From Phalacrocorax aristotelis (taxonomy: Eukaryota; Chordata; Aves; Suliformes; Phalacrocoracidae): a stretch of 64,000 nt of DNA. Positions 24,401 through 36,400 of this stretch are shown one piece after another; the first letter of the stretch is position 1, and each line of letters starts with the position of its first letter. Position numbers and translations under genes: made by a program. The stretch spans positions 248,001 to 312,000 of the forward strand of contig NC_134284.1 in the NCBI RefSeq assembly GCF_949628215.1. The letters are read 5' to 3'. Below the pieces are notes generated by a model, which was not told the DNA's origin, ran no database searches, and worked only from the letters and a program-made list of their open reading frames with translations.

Positions 24401-27400
24401 TGTCAGGCCTTCAGGATGGCATTTGGCAACAGGCTGAGAAAACACCCACCTTGTTTTGGACTTCTGTAACACTCCAGCCTTCATCCAGCACATGGATGGA
24501 AGAAAAAAAGAAGAATTTGCCATGTAAAGCAAAACATGTGAGGAAGAAAGGGGCTTTAGGAGACAAGGAAAAAGAAGAGGACAAGATGAGGGCATAGGAA
24601 GTGAGTCAGTGTCTGCAGCAGAGCCCTCTCCCTCATACCTCCATGATACCCATCCTACAATATCTTGTTCTTGTTTTGCTTGGCTCTGTTAATTTTAAAA
24701 AAAAAAACAACTGGATGACTGGGTTACAGTTTGTCACCATTTGCCTCTGCTTGGGGAGCTACTGAAAGCAGAAATCAGTCTAATACTGTGATTACAAAGA
24801 TATGGAGAGAAACCTGCTACTTGAAGAAATCCAGCTGGTCCTGAAGCTAAATTCAAAATTTTCTTAAAGGATTAGAAGAACATGGAGCTTTGATGTACAG
24901 GAGCTTATTTGCATCACAAAAGAGATATGACCTAGCTCAAGCTTACGGGTCTGTCCTCGCAAGTTTAATCACTGCCACACCAGAGGGATTTTCCACTTGC
25001 ATTCCATGTGGCAGTGAGAAGGAAGAAGGAAAATGAAAATTAGCTGGGTAGGTTGGTACTCCTTACCAAAAAGGCTTCAGATTGTGTAGACTGATTACGT
25101 CAAAAACTTTACTCAGTTGAGATCTCCCTCCAGTAATGCCTGAATCATAGGGCTCTGATGTTTAGAAATTAAGAAAGACATTATGTACCCAGATCTAATG
25201 GCTGTTTCAAAGCATGTACACTCACTAACATCTTCCCAACTTTCATATTTCTCCACAGCTTTCCTCTCTAGCTCCTGGGAAAGGTTGTTTAAACAGTGTG
25301 AGGTTTTGTTGTTGTTTTTTTTTTTTTTTTGGGGGGGGGGGGGGGGTGGGGGAAGATGGTGTATTTAATCTATCTTCTAAGTAAAGAACCATTTCATTAG
25401 ACTGTACTTTGTGGCATTTCTTACTAGCTTTTGACTTTCCCTGACTCCTACCTAGAGCTTATTATTTTCAGTCTTTTTTCAACAGGGAATTCCAGCTTCA
25501 GAGAGAGGCAGGGCTTTAAAAACTAAAAAAGAAGCCAAGACACAAGTTTCTGTCTGGTGATATGTCCAGCTTGCATTTGTTTTCCTGGAATGAAGTTCTG
25601 ACTCATTCTGGCCTCTAACAAAAACAAAACTCTCAGGCTAGCACATGTACCTTAAAGTGATGTCCATTTCCCAAGAGAGGATTCCTCATGCTGCATTGAT
25701 TCTTAGGCACACAGACAGACTGCATGTCCAGGTTTGTAAATGCCAGAATTCTTTAAAGAAGAGGCAAAAGAATGCAGATTTTGGGCACAGAGATAAAATG
25801 GAGATCAAACATAGCTTATTAAGGACTTTCATCCATCCTCTGATGGAAAGCATAGAAGAACTTTTTGCTGTATATTTTCCAGGACATGACCTAGTCCATA
25901 TGTGTTTTACATTACTTATCGCTGTGGCTTTTCCTCATCACAGTGGTAAAAAAGGGGTTTACCAGCTCACATCCAGCTGGAAGGATATTTAGGTAGTTGG
26001 TAATTGCTGCCTGATCATTTCTGTGTACCTGCTGCTTGTGTAGAGCTGGCCTGACTCTGTGCCCTTCCCATACATTCTCTTATCCTGTTGCCTCACAGAA
26101 AAAAAGTTTCAAGGACGTTTATTAAAAATGGCCTTTGTGGGCAGGGAATGGCCCATCCCACCTACCCAAATTACTCACAACCACTCTCCCACCTAACCTG
26201 CAAATGGTGACCTTGTCCAAACAGTTCCTTTCCACTCAAAATTGTAATTTGTAGCAAAAACAGTGTTTCATAACATTATCAGCATTTTTCCTCAATCACA
26301 AAATGTAATTTTCTATTAAGTATGGAAAAAATTTTTTAAGAGGGTAAATTAACCATTCTGCATACTTCAAGGAAACTTAATACTTTTTGTTGTCAAATAC
26401 AGGTTGGTTTCTACCCCTCTGCCATGCAACAGCAACAGGCTCGATATAGAAGCCACCAGCTGATTTGTTGCCTCACATTATGTGGAAGAACTGAACAAAA
26501 GTTAGCTTTAAAAAAGAAAAGTAGTCTGTTTTGTTTTTAAAATACCTTCCCATTGCCATCATCACAGTGGTGGTGTGGCAATGGAGCTCCAGGACAGGCC
26601 CTTTAAACACAGCATTGTGCACTTAGCTTTGCCCTTTTAAGCAAAGAGTGGAGGCGCAGGATGAGACACAAGAGATGGGAGACAACTAATTTACAGGGAA
26701 ACCACACAAGGCAAAACTGCAAGCCCTGTACACCTGACCCAGTCCCACAAAGCCTGGCCCAGCCACTGCCAGGCTTTACAAGAGCAATCTGAAGGAGAAT
26801 GAAGCAATTCTGTGGAGGTTCTGATCAGCTCTATGTGGGAGAAGGGCTGTGGGTGCGCAGGTAATTTACTGCCACTTATGGCAGAGAGCTCTGCTTAGCA
26901 TCAAGCTACTGATATAAGCACCAAACAACAACACTGGCTCCCAGATGGGCATAAGGACAAAACCAAAAGCCTAAAGAAATATTCTTTCTCCATCTTTGGG
27001 TTTACAGGTTTTACACAGTTGCAGCTCAGCAGGATGGCCAAGTGGCTGGCTCTGCAGCTGGAGCAGGGCTAGTGACAGCAAGGAGCTGAGTTTGGCTATG
27101 TAGAGTCCGAGGGACACAGGAAAGGGGATCTTCATGTCTGGTTACTTCAGCCTAAAGTGCTTAGCTGATGCTACTAGCACTGCCGAGATCCCAATGCAAG
27201 CCCCAATTAATATCTCCTTTTAATACCATGAAAATCATAAAACTGAAGCAAGACCTCAGAAATCAGAGAACACAAGCACTCGTTATTAGATAATTTGCTT
27301 TAAAAAAGTGGTTCCTTGATATTCTGTTATCAGCCAAAAAAATTATTTCCTGGTTTCAGAGAGCATTTCAGAAAGAGGCAGCTCACCCAGCTGTGTTCAG

Positions 27401-30400
27401 AGAAAAAAAAGCTTCCTCCTCCTGACTACTTTCTTTCTTTCTAATTGGTCCTCCAGGTGCTAGAAGACACCATACAAATTCTTATTTAAAGGGATTTATT
27501 TATAAATTTGTGACATTTATGGGAACTGTAGAACAGAATAATTTTTCTGGCACCGCTAGCTACCGAAAAGTCTATTTAAGTTGACTGCAAAACAGAGTAA
27601 AGAGTAAAGCTTTTATCTCTTCAGCTCCACCTGCATCATTTCTAAATGAATGCCCCAAATTCTCCATGAACCTCTTTTCAATATTCTTATTCTTTTTGTC
27701 ACTAACACCTGGTGACATTGCAGCATCCCTTCACAGGGGCAAAGAGAGATGCTTGGAATATCTGCCACCATTAAGGGTTTCAGCATCATGACCTATAAGG
27801 TAAGAGCACTTGAGCTGACAGACTGCCCTGGGCCTCTGAATTCCTCAGACGTTTGTGATGCCCTAGTCTGCTTCTAAATGCTTGCATTCTGAATCTATTT
27901 GTACCCAAATTGCACTTACAAAGAGGCTTGTTTCATCAGGAAAAACATTCTTCTGACCTATCAAGCTGGGAGAGCAACTCAGACATATGTGGGGAAGAGG
28001 AACAGGTATAAGAAGAGAGCATAGGAGTGACTGTCCACTTCAGAGCTGGGGCAACACAGACTGCCATGAGGACTGGGGGAATATTCTCCAAAAACAAGCA
28101 ACAATTTAAATATCGGGAGGTTCTTCTTTCTTTCTTGTACTGTGGAAGCACCTGTATAATAGTGCATACGCCTGTAAGAGAGCGATAGCCTTGATCGCAA
28201 AAAGGCTCCATTTACTCTGCACAAAGCTGACGGCGATATAATTCTGACCAACACAGGGGTTACTTGACCATGTCCCTAGCCTTAGATCGACATGCAGCTC
28301 AGATTTCTCAAAAGGAGAGTTGTGGTAGGTGATGAAGACTGGAAAGTGGTTCTGCTTCTGCATTAGTGTGCCATACCCCTGAAACACCCTAAACTTACCA
28401 AAATTTTCTCCTCCCCAGATGTCCATTTGAGTATCATATTTTCCCAGGTGGTTAAACCAGAACTTGTCGATCACAAAGATGCCTCCTGCTATGACAGGGG
28501 TACTGGAAAAGAAAACACAAGCCCACACAAAACAATCACATATATATGTAGCACCACCATCTTCATTTTCAGAAGGGGGAACAATCTGTCCTGGCCTGAC
28601 AAATCGTATCTCACTTAAAAGAGAAAAATAGTAGAGCTGGGACATGACCCTTCAGCAGGCTTCTGAGATCCCCTTCACTAGATCATCCTCCTGCCTTTGT
28701 TAGATGGTCCTGCAAGCACTGCATGAGCGTGCCTTTTGCATTTATATAAATATGCACAGTGTGAAGGAATGACAGGGGCACAGTCTGATGACTGTGTTCA
28801 CCAAGTAGACACGGTGTGAGAGACCCTGCTGAATGTACTGTTCTGCTGTTAGCAAGCTAGTGTCCTCTGGTGTACAATTTCTGGAGGCTCACAAACTACA
28901 CAGCGGAATTGAATGATACTTGTATGTTACAGAGAGCCGCCTGCCTATACAGACAAGCACCGTAACTTTTTCTATCAGAATTTGTCACAGCCTGCATTCC
29001 TCAGAGCCGTGTACGCAGCAGCAAGTCTGGCAATAACTGTTCCAGCCAACAGTCTGTTTTGTCCGTGGACATGCATATTTAGGAGGGGAGGATAATTCTG
29101 TGCCCAAATTACTAGGTAGGGTTCAGTTCCTAGGTCTGCTTTACACTTCCTGGGTGACTGTTTAGCTGCTTCATTCCTTAATTCCTCACCTGGAAGATGG
29201 AGGTAATTAAAAACCCCCAAAGGGATTTCTGAGGCATTCAGAGCATTGAGTGAGACCACAAAACCAAACATAGAAGAGGTGGCTCGTAGAGGTGGCATGC
29301 CTACAAGCATATAATAATATATAATTACTATTCTTAAAATATTCAGGGAGTAATACTCTCAGAATTAGGGTATAGACCTCAAAGCATTCAGAAAAAAACA
29401 TGAAGAGTTTGTCATCATCAAATGAACACTGGCATTTCATCCTCAGCAAGGCAGTCCCTGTACACTCCTTGCCATACAGGTGAAGGCTTAGTAAAGACGT
29501 TTGGAGGACTGCACACAGTCCATCAGAGAGAGCTACCTTATAGACTGAGTTGGGTCTGTTCTGGACATCTTCTGCTCTATAGGAATCTGCTCCCACTTAA
29601 AGTGAAGGCTCCAGTCAAACCCTGAGAAGGAAAAACAGGTCAAATAGGTTTTGTTACTGTTTTTCTACTAGCTTCAGTGATAGTCTCCACCTTTACATCA
29701 TAGGCTATCCCTGCTTTCCTTTCCTGACCTCCCTCACAGTCCACCCAAAATGGCAAGTCTATCCTAATGTAGCTAAGAATTCACCAGCTTCTGTCTTGGC
29801 ATCCTTATCCCTTAGCATTACAGATCTCTGCTCAGTTCCACTCCATACCTTCAGGACAGTGTTGTCAGTGTAAGATGCAATTGCATTTTGGCCAGACTGT
29901 CCTACACTTCCCTGTCTGCCAAAGTTACGGAGCTTTCATCAAAGGACTTTGTGGGGTGGGATGTGATGTATTCTGGGAACAGAGGCCTGCAGATCATTGT
30001 AACCAGAACCTCTTTCAGGACTACCATTTATTTGTAGTTGGCCTGTGGTGGACTGTTGAGCACAGCACAGTCACTAACATTATACCATTGTTAAGGGTAG
30101 CCACAGAATGAGTAGCCTTTGGCAGTGCGGCAGCAAACCCCAGCCCCGGAAGAGGAAGAAGAGGACCAGGCACTGTGGGTGACCACAGGAAGAGCTGCAA
30201 GCGGTCAGCTGCCAGGAGAGAGGCGAAAACGCTTTTCAGAAGATGCCATGAGATAGCCTGGCAGATAGGAACAGCAACTGGAAGTGCCTGTTAGACTCCA
30301 GCATACATGTAGTGTAGGGAGGGCATGGTGATATGCTTAATTCAGTTAACTAAGCCCTGAAATCGCAAAATGTTGTGACAGTGATGCAAGCTGAAGAAGA

Positions 30401-33400
30401 AAACACTGGTTGGGTTTTGTTTTAACTCTGCAAAGGATCTGACTTTGCAAGTTGCAGGAAAAAGAAGACAGAGAATCCACCAGGAAAGATCATCACTCTG
30501 TTTTCAGCTCTTAGCTGAAGAAAACAATTATTTTTCATGCACCATCCCTCAGGCTTAACTTACATAAACCATTCATTATACCCACCTCCCCTCAGATCTG
30601 CTGATGCTGCCAGGTAGGCAAAATTATCCAGGCTGATAACGTCAATGATTGGACTCACCACTCGGGTATAATCCTGAGGGAGAGAGAGAAAGGGGAAAAG
30701 AAAGAGTGAGGCTTTTCTTGAATGTCTGGCAAAGCTGCCAGAGATCAGAAGATACAAAGCTGCACATGTAAATCTTTGTCTGGCTTCTCCAGTACAGTTC
30801 TGGTAGCTGAGCAAAGGATTCGTGCCCACTACATCCAAACATGGAGATGGTGGAGCCAGCTGCATGCCACGGATGTAGGGAATGGAGTCTGGGACCCCAA
30901 CATCTAGGAGTGCTTCTAAGAAGCAGCTCTTTATTTCCTGTCCAAGTCACAGGGCATGAATCACTGTCCCAAAGGTTTTATGCTTGGTTTTGGTATCTAC
31001 TGACAGCATACCTTCTGCTCAGCCATTCTTGAATTAACTCATTATCATCAGCCTAGAAATGATCAACCCAATAATAAAGCACCTTCCTAACAAGCAGTAT
31101 TAATCCAGACTCCAAACTTAAGAATCATAGTGCAAACTGGAAAAAAAAATTATAATATTAAGATATTGGGGGTACTTTATTGGCATTAGGGGTATAGATA
31201 TTTACAGTTTTCCTTTGCAATTCTTTTACTAAGTAGAGGTTGAGAATATAACAATTTTTCAACGTCACAAGACAGGGCATTAAAGACAGTCTTGTGATAG
31301 CTGAAATATATGATGAAACCGGGAGCTGGCAATGCCAGAAACAGCATCTTGTTATCCGACAGCTGCTAGCCTCCAAACCTTTCCTATCAAACCTTCATTT
31401 TGTGCCTTGCCATAGGTACTCCTGCTGTAGTGCACTTGGTCAGGATGGCACATCCTAGGTGAGAGCTATCTTTCATGTTTATTTCCCTCCGTGCTGTGAT
31501 GGCTGCTCAGCCTTAGTCCCCCCAGCACCCACCCAGCAGCCTGGTGCTCCAACCAGCCAATGTTAGGACTGGGTAGGGCAAGACTGAAATCTGACCTAGG
31601 ATGCACATCAGAAATGTAGAAAGTAGGTCAGAAACAGGCTGACTTGAAATCTGCTCACTAAATAACACTGGAGTCAGCATCCAAGCTTTTGCAGTTTCCA
31701 TCCTTCCCTGATGAAACTAGTGAAACCCTTTCTGCTTAGGGACACCTACACGGCTGCTGCTGCAGCTTGACTTAAAGAGCAGTAGTAAAGTAAACATTTA
31801 TGGGCTTCTAAGGTGGAGGATTTACTGAGCAGGAATAAAAAGCAGAAGCCTTTAAGTCATCAATCCTGAAGTTTCACCACCTTCTGTTCCTTCGTATTAA
31901 GCCAAGCAGACATGAATACAAGGCAGCATTACAGTCTCCACCCCTTCTCCTGGGGCCCATTGCTACAAGGAATCCTCCTTTCAGAGGAGGGGATCAATCC
32001 CTCCCACTAGCAAGCATGGCTGTGACTTCTCCCGTCACCTCTCCCCAGTTCGCTTACAGCGGAGCCGTATGTCCCCCCCTCCAGCCCTACAGTCCAGTCA
32101 CAGTGACAGCTAATATTCCCATCTCATTTTCACTCTTCCAGCCTTTCCCAAGTGAATGAGCAAAGGGACATCCTTGTACTCATAGGCAGTTCCTCTGTGC
32201 TAGGAAGTGGCCTGCATGCAGGTGGTGTGTGTTGGCAGCTCAGCAGAAGCATTAATGGAAGGAAAGTTTCGGAAGTGACAAGGCAGAGGGGAGGGTCCAG
32301 GAGCAAGAAGGGAGATGGCAACCACAGAAAAGTTGCACAGTGTGTGCTGCCAAAGCGGCTATCCTATGCACAGGTGGACAGGACTAGGAAGCACATCTCC
32401 TCCAGTAGACCTGAGGTATAAGTTAGTGGTTCAAGTATTCACCACTGCATCCCACCACTGAGCACCTCCTGCCCCGCCACATTAGTAGGAGAAAGTAGAA
32501 GCCCAACAGTGATCTCTTGCCCATCTAGCTCAGGCTGTACCTTCCTCTGTGACAGCCTTCCTGAGGAATACCTGGGAATGCTGTCCTCACAGGCACTGCT
32601 GATGGCATGTGAGGTCAGAGGACCCACCAGTACAAGACAGGTCAGCCCCATCCATTCCAGAGGGGGAGATGGTGCTCACCTCTTTCACCCTCTGAAGCAT
32701 TGGCTGCAGCCACTCACTGTTGACTTCACAGTGACTGTCCAAGAAAGCGAGGATGTCAGCGGTAGCCACTTCAGCTCCTCGCACCCGAGAGCGAATCAGC
32801 CCTACCATGAGGAAAGGACAGCAAAGGAGCAGGAAGGTTAAGAAGGGAAACAGCTGAGCCTCCTTCCAGAAGGCTGTAGCTCAGTAGTATCCTGTGCAGA
32901 TTCTATTAGTTTTTCCAGATGTCTGGATTATTGCATTAGAAATCTTTGGTGTCAAATTGTGGAAAATGAACATTCAAGGCCACAAGTGAAAGCAGCTCTA
33001 TGACATCGAGTTTGCAGAGCCAGAAATTTTGAGCAACTTCAACATTTTCACTGGAACAGGTGTTGGCCCCCACCTTCCTTGCAAAGCCTTCCACGTGCAA
33101 TCCATCGCAAAAAGTTCAAAGTTGCTTCTGTCTGTGCAACATTTTAGGGATTTGTAATCTGCTTGCGAAAGGTTTCAACTCCTTATCTGGAATATAGATC
33201 CTTATTACAAAGAATAAATGTTATATATATAATGCAGTGCGTAATGTGCTGAATTCTCAAAGGTGTGTCTTACTTGGTCTACGTTACTCAAGCAGTCCTT
33301 TTCCCTTATAGTCTCCATCTCTACAGTAAAGCTAAGAAAATCCTGCTCCTCTCCTCCACCCAAAAACCCCAAACCTCAGGTCAGGCATTTGCTTCTGGTG

Positions 33401-36400
33401 GAACAAATGTGCAATTTGCTCATAATCTAAATAATTACAGAAATGCAAAAAAACAGATGCTTTCTATAGCATATCTTTTTAGTGCTATGAAAAACATTAT
33501 CTGAAGACAGATAAATTGGGGGTAGTTCCTCACAATAGTGCAATATAACTTTGTAGCGTTTATTTGATGCACGTGATGATCTGCCCTCTTAAGAAGTGGT
33601 AACTGTTTCGTGAAAGAAAGGGAAGCTCTAGTCATAGGGTCTTAGCACAGTGCTTTTACTTACACTGGGCTTATTCTTTTATTTATCTAACAATATGAAT
33701 CATTAATAAATTAATATAATTATAAATACATTTACGTTTAGTACCTTTGGAAGAGAGATGGACCTTTTAACAGCAAATGGAGGTTTTGGAATGACTACAG
33801 TAGCGTTAGAACTACGATTATTGCTCTTCCAAAAACTATCTTCGTTTTGGAGGACTGTCATTCATAATGAATTTATTCACAGATAAAACCAGTTCTGTTT
33901 AAAATGCATAAACACATATGCACATTCTGGTTTTGTTGATTAACATAAGAAATAAATAAATAAGAAATCCCATTGACTTACTAAATCACTTAAACATATA
34001 AGCATCTTATAACCATAATGCAGTTTAATATTCTGATAGAATATTATTGAAAATTAAATGCATGGTTCATTGCCTATTTCATCAAGAGGTTGGTGTTAGA
34101 CTGGAGAAGGTGCCTGTTTTTCTGCACCCCTTTTCTATCTTGATTGTGAACACTGATCTGAATTACAGGCATACATATAATGAAGGTTATTTTTCTTCCT
34201 GGAGGTTTAGGTAGCTTTTTTGGGTGAGCGAAAAAAACATCAGAATTGAGCAGGTTGAAAATTTTGCTTTTTCTATTTCTGAACATTCAAAGGAAATTTT
34301 GCAATTAATGCCTTCAGGAATACATGGGGGAGAAAAAAAAATCTCATTCAATTTGGATGAATACACAGAATTTTTCTTCAGTTCACATCTATAACTCCCA
34401 TTCTTTTTATATGTCACAATGTTCTCTTTCTTTGAGAATTTTGGCATGAGAATAGAGTGCACATTCATGACAGCTGGATATATGACTGACCACAATAGCT
34501 GCAAAGGAACAATTACACTTTATTAGTGCAATAATTTTGCTAAGAAGCAAATATCCATTGTAGCTCTGTGGATGGAAAACATACACCAGACTCAGAGCTT
34601 CAGGGGAGCATCATTATTCACATCAGCTAACATCCAAGAACAAGAGCTTCACTCTCCTTCTGGCCACTTTGTGCCGGAAAAAGACACTGGCATGGGGTAG
34701 AGCAGTGCTGGGAAAAGACTCTCTGCAAAGACTTCAAAGTTACCTTTTTAGTGTGAGGTTGCAGGGCAAAACAGTGGAAGTAGCATTGTTTCATTTTTAT
34801 TCTGTAAGCAACCTACCTGTTTTTGCTAGAGTTAAGTTGCATAAATTTCATAAATAAATTTAGGTAACAGCGAGCACATCTGTGTGCTAGAACGGGTAAC
34901 CTCACGTGTTACCTAATCCATTACCAAGGGGTAATGGCTTTAAACTAAAAGCGAGTAGGTTCAGACTAGGTATAAGGAAGAAATTTTTCACAATGAGAGT
35001 GGTGAGACACTGGCACAGGTTGCCCAGAGAGGTGGTAGATGCCCCATTCTGAGAAACATTCAAGGTCAGGCTGGACGGGGCTCTGAACAACCTGATCTAG
35101 TTGAAGATGTCCCTGCTCTCTGCAGGGGGGTTGGACTGGATGACCTTTAAAAGGTCCCTCCCAACCCAAACTGTTCTATGATTCTAGAAAATAAAATACT
35201 TCCAGTGACCATTACAGGAGAAGAGCAGGCCATTCTCCTATATCACACCTCCATCAGGAGCAGAGAGCAGCTTTAGCAGGGCATCCCCTGGGGGACACTA
35301 CCAGCTGAGCCCTCACAGCAGTCGAAGAATGACCTCACCTGTCACTTCTGCCCATATCACTGAGCTTTCACCTGGTTCCTGCCTTGGCGATGTCCCCTTT
35401 CACTTCCAGTACCTTGCTACTGCCTGCGCAGTCTCTCTCCCATCAGAGCACCCCACTGCCTCTCTCACCACTTCCATGGGACTACTCTCTGCTTGTTGCC
35501 TTTCTCACTACTGATCTGCTTCATTCCCACTTGTCCTTTATTCCACCCTGCGGTCAGAGATTTAAACCAGGCTCTCTGATATCTCCGTACTTTCTTCAGA
35601 CCATCCCACTATGTGGAATGCCCTTTGTGAACTGAGTAGTGACTCCCATCCCCTCTTCCAGATCCTCGCTTCAGGCCTGCTGTGCACTAACAGGTTTAGA
35701 AATAAGCCAGCACATGTGAGTGAAACTGAAGAGCAGCTGGGAAAGTCAGTGTTACCATTTATGCACGTAGGAGATAAGAGAAATAACTTTCCTTAATTGT
35801 ACCTATTTATGATAGATATATGATTGGTTTTCCCTTTCCCACGTCTCCTAGATGGCTTGTTATCTTGCACTCTGAGTTTAAAAGGACAAGACTTATATCT
35901 GTATATATATTCGTAAAGATCTTAAACCGCGGTCCTTGCTCTAGCCAGAGCATCTGGACACCACTTCTCGTTATTTAATGTATGAAATGACAGTCCTGAA
36001 GCCTGGGAGTTGATAAGCCAGGTTTTCCCCTCACAGAGCCTCCAAACTAGGACACCGAACTCTTACACTGAAAAAACAAACTGTAACCATAAGAAACAAC
36101 ATGTAAGCAGCTGGCAAGTAAACATGGCCATGGGGGAAAATCTGCAAAGTCTTTGTACTTACAAAGTTTTCCACACTCACCTTCTCGCCGAGTGTTTCGT
36201 AGACACTTGACCTTTGGGATCTTGGTAAGGAGCTGGCAGTCCTCAGCTTAGGAAAGGCAAATAAAACATTTGGCACACATGCATGAATTATTTGGCTTCA
36301 ACAGAGAGCTCCAATTAACTGTTCTCCTGCTTCTCCAGGGGAGGGGAAATTCTGCTTTCACTTAACATCACATTAATCATCCTGATGGCCTTAATCCTGT

